A stretch of 51,711 nt of DNA from the NCBI GenBank assembly GCA_020073005.1, contig JAIQFX010000007.1, positions 1 through 51,711 of the forward strand. The letters run 5' to 3'. How positions within the stretch are numbered: position 1 is the stretch's first letter; the number at the start of each line of letters is the position of its first letter. Both the position numbers and the translations under genes were made by a program. The notes beneath the pieces are model-generated. The model had not been told where the DNA came from. It ran no database searches and was given only the letters and a program-made list of their open reading frames with translations. Positions 25,888 to 34,678 of this stretch are shown one piece after another. This DNA comes from Terriglobia bacterium (GTDB lineage Bacteria > Acidobacteriota > Vicinamibacteria > Vicinamibacterales > CAVVIG01).

Positions 25888-26660
25888 TTGCCCCGCTCGA
25901 GCCGCGAGAGGCTGAACGTGTCGTCGGGAAGCGCGACGTTGAACTGCGCCTCGAGATAGCGCATCTCGGTCCGCTGCCCGGGCGTGTCGACGGGCGTCAG
26001 CGTCATGTGCGACGGCAACCGCCGTCCGCCGAGCGTCTTGATCTCGTCGAACGTGATCACGCGCGCCAGGCGGCCCTTGCGATCGAAGTGGTGCTCCTCG
26101 ACCGGCAGCTCGGCTTCGTCCAGCAGGATGTCAATTCGCGCCCAGCGGCCGACGATGCCCGGCCTCACGTCGAGCCGGAGCCACCAGCCCTGCGGCGCGT
26201 CCGATCGCCGGTCGATGCGCGACGCGAAATCCTTGTGCATCGACGACTCCTTCACGAGATCGTCGTTGGTGAAGTCTGTGCCCATCCAGGACCCGAGCAT
26301 CATCGACGGCGGGACGCGGATGGTGCGCGCGATGCGCGGCAGGAAGTTCCAGAGGTTCGCGCCGACGCGCAGCGTCGCGGTGCCTTCCTCGCGCGGCGGC
26401 GCCTCGATCACGATCAGCGCTTCGTCTTCGCCGCGCGTCCACGCCTTGAGGCGCATCGTCCGCGTGGACCGCGGGCTCGTGACGATGACCTCCATGCGCG
26501 CGATGCTGCTTTTCGATCGGTAGAGATCGTCGAGGCGCGCGAGCACGGCGTCGACGTCGGGCGGCGTGGGATGTTGCTGGACGCGCGCGGCGGAGCCGGA
26601 TGGGACCCCGAAGGTCATGAACGCGGCGATGGCCGCCGCGCAGACCGGACGAATCGGCAT
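25884..26660 (-). CDS. Outer-membrane lipoprotein-sorting (LolA-like) periplasmic protein
   Basis: A 258-residue periplasmic carrier (COG2834 type). Signal peptide VCAAAIAAFMTFGVPSGSAA; mature part has the half-barrel strands TRTMRLKAWTRGEDEALIVI and the characteristic PPSMMLGSWMGTDFTNDDLV block of this subfamily. ATG 26660 has GGGAG eight bases upstream, better than the ATG at 26681. The operon (carrier, two permeases, ATPase, barrel) suggests a dedicated lipid or lipoprotein route from inner to outer membrane, separate from housekeeping Lol. Confidence 0.88.
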   Translation of the reverse strand: MPIRPVCAAAIAAFMTFGVPSGSAARVQQHPTPPDVDAVLARLDDLYRSKSSIARMEVIVTSPRSTRTMRLKAWTRGEDEALIVIEAPPREEGTATLRVGANLWNFLPRIARTIRVPPSMMLGSWMGTDFTNDDLVKESSMHKDFASRIDRRSDAPQGWWLRLDVRPGIVGRWARIDILLDEAELPVEEHHFDRKGRLARVITFDEIKTLGGRRLPSHMTLTPVDTPGQRTEMRYLEAQFNVALPDDTFSLSRLERGK

Positions 26661-26718
26661 GCGATGGTCTCCCATCGCCATGCCGTTGCAAGCGCCAGAC
26701 CGGATGGAGACCCGTAGC

Positions 26719-26737
26719 GCGGCCCTTTCGGGGCCGC
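26719..26737. repeat. Short palindrome after small wHTH-like gene
   Basis: GCGGCCC TTTCG GGGCCGC lies just past the end of the minus-strand gene at 26740. It belongs to the GTAG-plus-hairpin type repeats seen at 28829-28854 and 39625-39656. It could act as a terminator stem, but no U-run follows. Confidence 0.55.
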
Positions 26738-26739
26738 CG

Positions 26740-26961
26740 TCAGTGACCGATATCCGCGCGAACGTAGCGGTCGGTCGAGGTCAGGCGCAGGAAATGCTCG
26801 GCCACCATTTCCTCGAGCAGCGTGTCACACGTGTCGGGGTCGAGGTTCCAGAGCCGCTGCGCCTGTTTTCGCGTGAGACAGAGTCCAGGAATCTCCTGGT
26901 ATTCCGCGCGAATCAGCTGTTCCCAGTCGTGAAGGTCGACGTCGTGTTGGGTGGTGAGCAT
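26740..26961 (-). CDS. Small winged-helix-like protein, paralogue 1
   Basis: A 73-residue protein: LHDWEQLIRAEYQEIPGLCL, TRKQAQRLWNLDPDTCDTLL, EEMVAEHFLRLTSTDRYVRA. It is about half identical to the protein at 28886-29116. The pattern (helix, LTxxQxxRxWNLDxDTC, then a helix and FLRRxxxxRYVR wing) looks like a tiny winged helix, so DNA or protein binding is possible. No named family recognised. The ATG 26961 begins the conserved part; a sigma-54-like site lies 23 bases upstream. Confidence 0.75.
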   Translation of the reverse strand: MLTTQHDVDLHDWEQLIRAEYQEIPGLCLTRKQAQRLWNLDPDTCDTLLEEMVAEHFLRLTSTDRYVRADIGH

Positions 26962-26983
26962 GGGCGTACTCAGGGCTGTACAA

Positions 26984-26999
26984 AGCACAAGACGCGCCA
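26984..26999 (-). promoter_or_regulatory. Sigma-54 promoter-like site for small wHTH gene
   Basis: Minus strand TGGCGCGTCTTGTGCT keeps GG and GC with ten bases between and matches most of TGGCACG-N4-TTGCT. The expected start near 26973 is 12 bases before the ATG. Confidence 0.5.
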
Positions 27000-27196
27000 C
27001 GCGCGCGCACGCGAAAACGGCTTCGCGTACGCGGACGCTGATCGTGACTCGACGGGAAACCGTCGCAGAAAGGCGGCAGCGCCGGCAGCGCGTGTCTACT
27101 GGCGACGACGGACGCCTGATGGCCGCGAGATTGGCGATCGTCGTCAAGTCCCTGATGTCGTATGAGATCCGGCCGGCGCCGCGAGGGCGCCGTGTC

Positions 27197-27212
27197 TGGC
27201 ATCCGCATTGCT
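27197..27212 (+). promoter_or_regulatory. Sigma-54 promoter of PEGA gene
   Basis: TGGCATCCGCATTGCT matches the -24/-12 consensus at every conserved base. Expected start near 27223, about 30 bases before the GTG at 27253. The other ~230 bases of this divergent spacer show no further recognisable site. Confidence 0.75.
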
Positions 27213-27252
27213 CATTTATGAGACGCCACCGCCTGTCCGCTCGAGGCTTCCC

Positions 27253-28131
27253 GTGTCGTCACGAACAAACATCGTCTGGTCGCTCACATTCGCGGCCGTT
27301 CTGCTCGGCATCGGCTGGGCGTCACGCGCCGAAGCGCAGGGACGATATGGGCCGCGGCGCGTGGTCGTCGTCAGCGGCTTCTACGCGGATCCGTTCTGGT
27401 ACGACCCGTGGTACGGCGCGCAGTGGGGACCGTATCCGTATCCCTACCCGTACCGTTTCGCCAACGCGGACTCCGCGATCAAGCTCGAGGTGAAGCCGAA
27501 GGAAGCCGAAGTCTACGTGGACGGCTACTACGCGGGCATCGTCGACGACTTCGACGGCGTCTTCCAGCGGCTGCGCGTCCCGCCGGGCGAACACGACATC
27601 GAGCTCTACCTCGACGGCTATCGCGCCGTGCATCAGAAGATCTATCTGACGCCGGACAACACGTTCAAGATCAAGTACACGATGGAGCGGCTCGCGGGCG
27701 GCGAAACGCCGGAGCCGCGTCCGCAGCCGCCGGCGCCGCCGCCAGGCGCGCAGCCCGCGCCTGGACAGCCGGGCCCGGGACAGCCGTATCCGATGCCGCC
27801 GCAGCGCGGACCGGGAGGCCGCCGGATGCCGCCGCCGCAACCGCAACCCGGTCCACCGCCGCCGCAACAGCCGCCGCCGGGCGCGCCGGGCGGCGCGCAG
27901 CCGTCGGAGTACGGAACGCTGGCGATTCGCGTGCAGCCGGGCGGCGCCGACATTCTGGTCGACGGCGAGCTGTGGCACGGGCCCGAAGGTCAGGATCGCC
28001 TCGTCGTCGACGTGGCGGAAGGTCAGCACACGATCGAGATTCGCAAGGCCGGCTACCGTACCTACGTCACCGGCGTGGACGTGCGGCGCGGCGAGACCAA
28101 GCAGGTCAATGTCAGTCTACGAGCCCAGTAG
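27253..28131 (+). CDS. Secreted PEGA-domain protein
   Basis: A 292-residue exported protein with signal peptide NIVWSLTFAAVLLGIGWAS ending RAEAQ. A Tyr/Pro/Trp-rich stretch (WYDPWYGAQWGPYPYPYPY) precedes a first PEGA domain (IKLEVKPKEAEVYVDGYYAG, LRVPPGEHDIELYLDGYR). A long Pro/Gln/Gly linker and a second PEGA-like domain (LAIRVQPGGADILVDGELW, VAEGQHTIEIRKAGYRTY) follow. PEGA domains are beta-sandwiches of S-layer and envelope proteins. I chose GTG 27253 because GAGG lies six bases upstream and the signal peptide begins there. A sigma-54 promoter precedes it; the barrel gene follows after ten bases. Confidence 0.82.
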   Translation: MSSRTNIVWSLTFAAVLLGIGWASRAEAQGRYGPRRVVVVSGFYADPFWYDPWYGAQWGPYPYPYPYRFANADSAIKLEVKPKEAEVYVDGYYAGIVDDFDGVFQRLRVPPGEHDIELYLDGYRAVHQKIYLTPDNTFKIKYTMERLAGGETPEPRPQPPAPPPGAQPAPGQPGPGQPYPMPPQRGPGGRRMPPPQPQPGPPPPQQPPPGAPGGAQPSEYGTLAIRVQPGGADILVDGELWHGPEGQDRLVVDVAEGQHTIEIRKAGYRTYVTGVDVRRGETKQVNVSLRAQ

Positions 28132-28141
28132 GAGTGCGAAC

Positions 28142-28807
28142 GTGAGAGTCTTCCCAATCGCAGCGACATGCATCATCTGTGTGATGCCGAGTCTCGCTTC
28201 AGCGCAGGCGAACACGGCGCCCGTCACGCAGGGACCGATGACCGTCGAGCGGCTGCACAACGGGTTCCTGATCGCGCCCGACGTCAAGCTCACCGAGGTC
28301 GATCACACCACCTCGGGACTGATCGGCGGATCCGCCGGCTGGGTGACCGACGAGACGTTCTTCATCGGCGGCGGCGGCTACTGGCTGGCGAATCAGTCGA
28401 GCACGCGGAAGATGGCGTACGGCGGGCTGGTCGTGCAGTGGCTCGCGCGCGCCGACGAACGCGTCGGCTTCAGCGTGAAAGGCCTGCTGGGGGCGGGCGG
28501 CGCCACGACCGCCGAGACGGTCACGGAGGTGTTGTACCCGCCGAACTTCCCCTTCGGTCCGGACGGCCACATGCTGACCGGCGATCCGCTCATGCATCCC
28601 ACGCTGACGACCACGACAGCGTCCGTGCGTGTGCGTCAGGGATTCTTCGTCGCGGAGCCCGAGGCGAATCTCACCGTGCGTTTGACGAAGGGCGTGCGGC
28701 TCGCCGGAGGTGTCGGGTATCGCGCGGTATCGAGAGACCACCGCAACGGCACGCAGCTGAGCGGCGCGACAGGCAGTCTGGGATTGCAGTTCGATTTGAA
28801 GATGTAG
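28142..28807 (+). CDS. Small outer-membrane beta-barrel protein
   Basis: A 221-residue exported protein starting at GTG 28142 with GGAG seven bases upstream. Signal peptide FPIAATCIICVMPSLASAQA; then TVERLHNGFLIAPDVKLTEV and strands such as AYGGLVVQWLARADERVGF and VRLAGGVGYRAVSR, ending GSLGLQFDLKM with a terminal hydrophobic strand typical of barrels. Probably in one transcript with the PEGA gene. Function unknown. Its TAG stop is part of a GATGTAGG-type repeat. Confidence 0.75.
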   Translation: MRVFPIAATCIICVMPSLASAQANTAPVTQGPMTVERLHNGFLIAPDVKLTEVDHTTSGLIGGSAGWVTDETFFIGGGGYWLANQSSTRKMAYGGLVVQWLARADERVGFSVKGLLGAGGATTAETVTEVLYPPNFPFGPDGHMLTGDPLMHPTLTTTTASVRVRQGFFVAEPEANLTVRLTKGVRLAGGVGYRAVSRDHRNGTQLSGATGSLGLQFDLKM

Positions 28808-28854
28808 GGATGTGAGGATTTGAGGATGTAGGGCGGGTCCGTTAAGGACCCGCC
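28803..28854. repeat. GATGTAGG tandem plus GGCGGGTCC hairpin
   Basis: GATGTAGGGATGTGAGGATT and onward to GATGTAGG form an imperfect tandem that includes the barrel gene stop. GGCGGGTCC (28832-28840) and GGACCCGCC (28846-28854) then form a perfect 9-base hairpin with loop GTTAA. It lies between convergent genes and could end transcription. Confidence 0.7.
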
Positions 28855-28885
28855 TGGCCCGCCGGATTCAGAAACAGAACCCGGC

Positions 28886-29116
28886 CTACATCACACCGGT
28901 CCGCACGTAGCGGTCGTCGTGCGCCCGCCGCAGAAATCTCGACGCCTCGAGCTCGTCGAGCACCGCGTCACACGTATCGTCGTCGAGATTCCAGAAGCGC
29001 CGGACCTGCGGCTTGGTGAGCCGCAGGCCTGGACTTTCTCTGTACTCCGCCTGCACGAGCCGAATCCATTTCTCGATATTCGACGGGGCCGCCACGGGCG
29101 CCGTTAAGGTGACCAT
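28886..29116 (-). CDS. Small winged-helix-like protein, paralogue 2
   Basis: A 76-residue paralogue of the protein at 26740-26961: IEKWIRLVQAEYRESPGLRL, TKPQVRRFWNLDDDTCDAVL, DELEASRFLRRAHDDRYVR. The ATG at 29116 has GGAAG upstream and lies 11 bases after the sigma-54 activator stop, so it is in the nifU-activator operon. Its position suggests an accessory to that regulator. Confidence 0.78.
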   Translation of the reverse strand: MVTLTAPVAAPSNIEKWIRLVQAEYRESPGLRLTKPQVRRFWNLDDDTCDAVLDELEASRFLRRAHDDRYVRTGVM

Positions 29117-29127
29117 CGGACTTCCTT

Positions 29128-30192
<1,065 letters not shown>

Positions 30193-30202
30193 GGTGGTGA
30201 CC

Positions 30203-30427
30203 TCAGACCAGGCGCAGGGTTTCGAACTCAGGAATCTCGTCGCGCAGGGCGGTCTCGACGCCGAGATACAGCGTCATATGCGCGCTGGGACAACCGGCGC
30301 ACATGCCGGTCAGCTTCACTTCGGCAGAGTTGCCGGTGACATCGATGAGCTCGATGTCGCCGCCGTCAGCCTGCATGAACGGGCGCACGCGATCGAGGAC
30401 GGCTTCAATGCGGTCTTTGGTAATCAT
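30203..30427 (-). CDS. NifU C-terminal domain Fe-S cluster protein
   Basis: A 74-residue NifU_C/Nfu protein: AVLDRVRPFMQADGGDIELI, VKLTGMCAGCPSAHMTLYLG. The CxxC pair (C43 and C46 region) binds a bridging [4Fe-4S] cluster in a dimer and passes it to client proteins. The ATG has GAGGGG upstream and a very good sigma-54 promoter 35 bases away. It is the first gene of a short operon with the cysteine-rich sigma-54 activator and a wHTH-like protein. Confidence 0.93.
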   Translation of the reverse strand: MITKDRIEAVLDRVRPFMQADGGDIELIDVTGNSAEVKLTGMCAGCPSAHMTLYLGVETALRDEIPEFETLRLV

Positions 30428-30461
30428 GAATCCCCTCAGATTTGGCTACGGGGTCCTTATG

Positions 30462-30477
30462 AGCATCTGCCGTGCCA
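30462..30477 (-). promoter_or_regulatory. Sigma-54 promoter of nifU-activator operon
   Basis: Minus strand TGGCACGGCAGATGCT differs from TGGCACG-N4-TTGCT by one base. Expected start about 30451, 24 bases before the nifU-like ATG. Control of a sigma-54 activator by sigma-54 implies autoregulation or a cascade. The remaining bases to 30614 hold no gene. Confidence 0.75.
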
Positions 30478-30614
30478 GTTCTCCGGCAGCGGGAAGCCGA
30501 AAACAGGCGGAAATCCGTGAGAACTTGTGAAGGGAATCACGAAGGGTGCGGATTATTCCCCGAGACGCTGGAAAAACCCTTGGCCAAGACAAACGGAGAC
30601 TTGACGCTCCTCTG

Positions 30615-31985
30615 CTACTCTGCGCCCGGCCGTTCGAGCTTGAACTTCTCGATGCGATATCGGATCTGATCCCGGTTGAGGCCCAGCAAGCCGGCCGCGC
30701 GAGTTTGATTCCAGCCGCTGCGCTCGAGCGCCTGGACGACGAGCGACCGCTCGAGCTGCTCGAGATCGATGCCGGTCGCGGGCAGATCGACGCCCTCGGT
30801 CAGCTTCGGCGTGCCGCCCGACGCGACCGGGAAAAGATCGGCCGTCAGCTCGTCGCCTTCGGCCAGCAGCATCGAGCGCTCGACGGCGTTGCGCAGCTCG
30901 CGGATGTTGCCCGGCCAGCCGTACGTCTGCAGCCGTTTCATCGCGTCCGGCGACACGCTGCGCACGTGCTTGCGGAACTCGGTGTTGTAGACGTCGACGA
31001 AGTAGTGCACGAGCGAGGGAATGTCGTCCGCGCGCGCGCGTAGCGGCGGCAGGACGATCGGCAGGACGTTGAGCCGGTAGTACAGATCCTCGCGGAAGCG
31101 GCCCTTCTTCACGTCCTCCTCGAGATTGCGATTGGTCGCCGCGATGACCCGGACGTCGACGCGGATGTCGACGACGCCGCCCACCCGCTTGAAGGTTTTC
31201 TCCTCGAGAAACCGCAGCAGCTTCGACTGAAGGCCCGGCGCCATCTCGCCGATTTCGTCGAGAAACACGGTGCCGCCGTCGGCCGACTCGAGGAGCCCGC
31301 GCTTCTGCTGCCGCGCGTCGGTGAACGCGCCGCGCTCATGGCCGAAGAGCTCGCTCTCGAGAATCGTCTCGGCCAGCGCCGAACACGTGATGTTCATGAA
31401 CGGCCGCGTCGCGCGGTCGCTCTGGTAGTGCAGGACCTTGGCCGCCAGATCCTTGCCGGTGCCGCTCTCCCCCGTCAGCAGCACCGTGGACGCCGGGCTC
31501 GCCGCCACCTTCTGCAGCAGCGCCTTCGCCTCGGCAATCGCCTTGCTCTGGCCGACGATGCGGTCGACGCTGTAGGGCTGCGCCTGGCTCGCGCGCAGCG
31601 CCCGGACCTCGCGCCGCAGACGCGTCGTCTCGAGCGCCTTTTCGACCAGCAGCGCAATCTCGTCGAGGTTGAACGGCTTGTTCGCGTAATGATACGCGCC
31701 GAGCTTCATGGCCTCGACGGCCGTGTCGATGGTTGAATAGGCCGTCAGCAGGATGACCAACGTGTCGGCGTCGGTTTCCTTGATCTTCTTGAGGACCGTC
31801 AGACCGTCGCCATCCGGCAGCTTGTAGTCGAGCAGGACGAGATCGACGCCCTCGGCGTGTTTCTCGATCGCCGCCTTGGCCGTCTCGGCCTCGACGACGC
31901 GGTAGCCTTCCTGGGTGAGCCGGTCGCTGAGCGACCAGCGGATGAGCTGCTCGTCGTCGACGACGAGCACGGTCGGACGTTGCAT
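30615..31985 (-). CDS. NtrC-type sigma-54 response regulator
   Basis: A 456-residue regulator: receiver domain with D53 (LVLLDYKLPD), AAA+ domain with TGESGTGKD (171-179), and a Fis-type HTH (WNQTRAAGLLGLNRDQIRYR). The sigma-54 contact loop reads GAFTDA (219-224) instead of the usual GAFTGA; this variant occurs in some active family members but deserves a check. Partner kinase is probably the PAS histidine kinase at 32580-33995 on the opposite strand. The response regulator at 32062-32463 is immediately upstream in the same direction. Confidence 0.93.
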   Translation of the reverse strand: MQRPTVLVVDDEQLIRWSLSDRLTQEGYRVVEAETAKAAIEKHAEGVDLVLLDYKLPDGDGLTVLKKIKETDADTLVILLTAYSTIDTAVEAMKLGAYHYANKPFNLDEIALLVEKALETTRLRREVRALRASQAQPYSVDRIVGQSKAIAEAKALLQKVAASPASTVLLTGESGTGKDLAAKVLHYQSDRATRPFMNITCSALAETILESELFGHERGAFTDARQQKRGLLESADGGTVFLDEIGEMAPGLQSKLLRFLEEKTFKRVGGVVDIRVDVRVIAATNRNLEEDVKKGRFREDLYYRLNVLPIVLPPLRARADDIPSLVHYFVDVYNTEFRKHVRSVSPDAMKRLQTYGWPGNIRELRNAVERSMLLAEGDELTADLFPVASGGTPKLTEGVDLPATGIDLEQLERSLVVQALERSGWNQTRAAGLLGLNRDQIRYRIEKFKLERPGAE

Positions 31986-31996
31986 GCGAAGGTATT

Positions 31997-32049
31997 GTAG
32001 CGCGAGGCTTTCAGCCGAGCGTCAGGCTCGCCTGAAAGGCTCGCCCTAC
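31997..32049. repeat. Inverted pair of repeat family A
   Basis: GTAGCGCGAGGCTTTCAGCC up to 32020 is the reverse complement of the family A unit; GCTCGCCTGAAAGGCTCGCC up to 32049 is a forward copy. Together they form an imperfect hairpin that fills the gap between the response-regulator stop and the NtrC start. Confidence 0.8.
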
Positions 32050-32061
32050 GTCTCGAGAGGG

Positions 32062-32463
32062 TCAGTGGGTGATTCTGGCGGCGTACGCCTGGGCCACGAG
32101 CTCGGCCACGGCGTCCATCTCGAACGGCTTGCTGACCACCCGGAAGGCGCCGAGGTCCAGGGCGCCGCGAACGACTTCAGGGGTCCCGAAGGCGGTCATC
32201 AGGATGACCTGGGCGTGCGGCGACATCTTCCGAATCGAGGCCAGCAGCGACAGGTCCGTGGAATCCGGGAGGCGGAAATCGAGCAGGACGACGTCGAACT
32301 CGTGAGAGGCCGAAGCCGCGCCGACCGCCGTCTTGGCGCCGCGCCCATCCCCTGTCTCGATGACCTCGTAGCCGCAGTCGGTCAGGGTTTCCGCGACCGA
32401 CCACCGCATCAGGGGCTCATCGTCGACGACCAGCACCTTCAAGGATGGGGATTTTTTCGGCAT
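32062..32463 (-). CDS. Single-domain response regulator
   Basis: A 133-residue CheY-like receiver: acidic pocket VLVVDDEPLMR, phosphoryl Asp62 in VVLLDFRLPD, Thr in VILMTAFGT and Lys in RVVSKPFEM. No output domain, so it may relay phosphate or act by protein contact. The ATG at 32463 was chosen over one at 32502 because the fold begins right after it. Divergent from the histidine kinase and upstream of NtrC, it probably belongs to the same signalling system. Confidence 0.9.
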   Translation of the reverse strand: MPKKSPSLKVLVVDDEPLMRWSVAETLTDCGYEVIETGDGRGAKTAVGAASASHEFDVVLLDFRLPDSTDLSLLASIRKMSPHAQVILMTAFGTPEVVRGALDLGAFRVVSKPFEMDAVAELVAQAYAARITH

Positions 32464-32579
32464 TTGCGAAATATCTCTCGATGTCACGGCCGCAAGTTCC
32501 ACGATGACCCCGCCTTTTCATGGGCCGCACCCCGGCGTTGGGCGGCCCTGTTCTTGATCGTGTTCAAGAGTCACGCCAT

Positions 32580-33995
32580 ATGTCCAAGCCCGACGACCTG
32601 CTGACGATTGAGGCAAAACGCCCCCGGTTCGGACCGTTGACGATCGCGTCGATCCTCACCGTCGTCATCTTCGCGCTCGACTTCGAGATTCGCCCCGGGA
32701 CCGGCCTCGGCGCGCTCTACGTCGTCCCCGTCCTGCTCGTGTCGTACGCGGGGCCGCCGTACTACGCCTTCTACGGCGCATGGGTCTCGTCGCTGCTGAT
32801 CGCGGTGCGGCTCCTGCCGTACCCGCTCGCCGAGCTGCAACCGGCGGTCCCGATCAATCGCTTCACGGCGCTGGTCGTCGTCTGGACCACCGCGACGATC
32901 GTGTACCGCCTGCGCCAGACCGCCACCGAGCGCTCGGCGATCGCCCGCGACCTCGCCGACATGAAGTACGCCCTGGATCAATCCGCGATCGTCGCGACGA
33001 CCAACACGAAGGGCACGATCACGTTCGTCAACGACAAGTTCTGCGAGATCTCGAAGTACCCGCGCGAGGAGCTGCTCGGGCAGGACCACCGCCTCCTCAA
33101 TTCCGGCTTTCACCCCAAGGAGTTCATGCGGGACCTGTGGGTGACGATCGCGAACGGCCGCATCTGGCGCGGGGAGATCCGGAACCGCGCGAAAGACGGC
33201 GCCATCTACTGGGTGGACACGACCATCGTGCCGTTCCTCGACGACCTCGGCAAGCCGTACCAGTACATGGCGATCCGGTACGAGATCACCGATCGCAAGC
33301 GATCCGAGGAGCTGCTGCGCGAACAGGCGGCGCTCGCCCGTCTCGGCGAGATGGCCGCCGTCGTGGCGCACGAGGTCAAGAATCCGATCGCCGGCATCCG
33401 CGGCGCGCTGCAGGTGATCGTCTCGCGCATGACCGGCGATCCGCGGGACCGCTCCGTCATCGGCGACATCATCGCGCGGCTCGACGCCCTCAACGGCATC
33501 GTGCAGGACCTGCTCGTCTACGCCCGCCCGCGCCAGCTCAAGCGCGAGCCCGTCGATCTCAGGAGCCTCATTACGAGCATCATCGGATTGCTGCGCCGGG
33601 ACCCCACGTTCGCCGCGATGCAGGTCGACGTCAGCGGCGAGCCGCAGCCGGTGTCCGCCGACCCCGAACAACTGCGGCTCGTGCTGCAGAACGTCCTGAT
33701 GAACGCGGCGCAGGCGATGGGCGGCCAGGGCGCGATCGAGATCGCGCTGTCGTGCGAGCCCGGCACCTGCCGGATCGACATTCGCGATCACGGGCCCGGC
33801 ATGACGCCCGAGGTCATTGAAAAGGCGTTCGATGCGTTCTTTACGACCAAACATCGCGGCACGGGACTCGGGTTGCCGATCGCGCGCCGGGTCGTCGAGG
33901 CGCACGGCGGGCACATCGGCATCAGGCCGGCCCTGGGAGGGGGGACCGTGGTGGCGATTGAATTTGGCACGCCTCCTGCTCTGCTCCGGGCATGA
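32580..33995 (+). CDS. Membrane PAS-domain sensor histidine kinase
   Basis: A 471-residue kinase. Three membrane helices (about 20-36, 45-75, 83-100), then a PAS domain (ALDQSAIVATTNTKGTITFV, FVNDKFCEISKYPREELLGQ) with a PAC motif (RYEITDRKRSEE). HisKA carries H264 in VVAHEVKNPIAG, and HATPase_c has NVLMNAAQAM, DHGPGM and GTGLGLPIARR. This is the NtrB-like kinase type that phosphorylates NtrC regulators; it is divergent from one. The PAS may bind haem, flavin or nothing; the sequence does not decide. It overlaps the TPR gene by four bases. Confidence 0.92.
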   Translation: MSKPDDLLTIEAKRPRFGPLTIASILTVVIFALDFEIRPGTGLGALYVVPVLLVSYAGPPYYAFYGAWVSSLLIAVRLLPYPLAELQPAVPINRFTALVVVWTTATIVYRLRQTATERSAIARDLADMKYALDQSAIVATTNTKGTITFVNDKFCEISKYPREELLGQDHRLLNSGFHPKEFMRDLWVTIANGRIWRGEIRNRAKDGAIYWVDTTIVPFLDDLGKPYQYMAIRYEITDRKRSEELLREQAALARLGEMAAVVAHEVKNPIAGIRGALQVIVSRMTGDPRDRSVIGDIIARLDALNGIVQDLLVYARPRQLKREPVDLRSLITSIIGLLRRDPTFAAMQVDVSGEPQPVSADPEQLRLVLQNVLMNAAQAMGGQGAIEIALSCEPGTCRIDIRDHGPGMTPEVIEKAFDAFFTTKHRGTGLGLPIARRVVEAHGGHIGIRPALGGGTVVAIEFGTPPALLRA

Positions 33996-34579
33996 GAGAA
34001 CGCTACGAAGCGCCCAATCAGTATTCATGGATTGTCTACGCGGTCGCCGTGATGGTGGTCGGCGGCATGGCCGGCTACATCCTTTCGCTGCAGGGCGCGC
34101 AATCCCGGTCGTCGCTGAACGTCGCCGCTGCCGCTACGGCCGGCGTGGCCACGCCGATCGTGGACGAATCCGAGCTGCGCGCCTACCGGGACATTCTCGC
34201 GCGCGATCCGAAAAATGCCCAGGCCGCGCTCAAGGCGGGCAACCTGCTCTACGACGCGCAGCGCTACGTGGAGGCGATTGGCTTCTACCAACAGGCGTTT
34301 GCCCTGATGCCCAATGACGTCAACCTCAGCACCGACCTGGGCACGGCGCTCTGGTACGTCGGGCGCGCGGACGAAGCGCTCGCCCAGTACGAGAAATCGC
34401 TGGCCATCAACGCCACCCACGCGCAGACGCTTTTCAACGTGGGGATCGTGCGCAGCGACGGCAAACACGACTACCGCGGCGCGGCCGCCGCGTGGGACAC
34501 GCTGCTGAAGACGAATCCCCGCTATCCGGACATCCAGAAGGTCCAGTCCCTTCTCGCCGACGCGAGAGCTAAACTCTAG
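33992..34579 (+). CDS. Membrane-anchored TPR protein
   Basis: A 195-residue protein with an N-terminal membrane anchor (SWIVYAVAVMVVGGMAGYIL) and three to four TPR units (AQAALKAGNLLYDAQRYVEA, VNLSTDLGTALWYVGRADEA, AQTLFNVGIVRSDGKHDYRG). It would scaffold partners at the membrane, perhaps the upstream kinase, whose stop it overlaps (ATGA). It resembles CcmH/NrfG-type TPR proteins. Its TAG stop is part of a large inverted repeat. Confidence 0.85.
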   Translation: MRERYEAPNQYSWIVYAVAVMVVGGMAGYILSLQGAQSRSSLNVAAAATAGVATPIVDESELRAYRDILARDPKNAQAALKAGNLLYDAQRYVEAIGFYQQAFALMPNDVNLSTDLGTALWYVGRADEALAQYEKSLAINATHAQTLFNVGIVRSDGKHDYRGAAAAWDTLLKTNPRYPDIQKVQSLLADARAKL

Positions 34580-34678
34580 AAACTGAAAAGGGAAAAGAGA
34601 AAACTGAAAAGTGGAGACTGAAGAACTTTCAGTCTTCACTTTTCTCTTTTCACTTTTCCCTTTTCAGTTTCTAGAGTT
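34572..34678. repeat. 51-bp-arm inverted repeat shared by two convergent stop codons
   Basis: Arms 34572-34622 and 34628-34678 begin with AACTCTAGAAACTGAAAAGG read from each outer end and match at 47 of 51 positions; the loop is five bases. The sequence is A/G-rich, unlike its surroundings. The TAG at position 6-8 of each arm is the stop codon of the gene running into it (TPR gene on plus, 77-aa gene on minus). It should act as a two-way transcription or RNA-end structure. Confidence 0.9.

Noticed and set aside
26687-26702. Sigma-54 site ahead of the LolA-like export operon
   Set aside because: GG-N10-GC and TTGCA are present but the CAC of the -24 half is absent; too weak to report as a feature.
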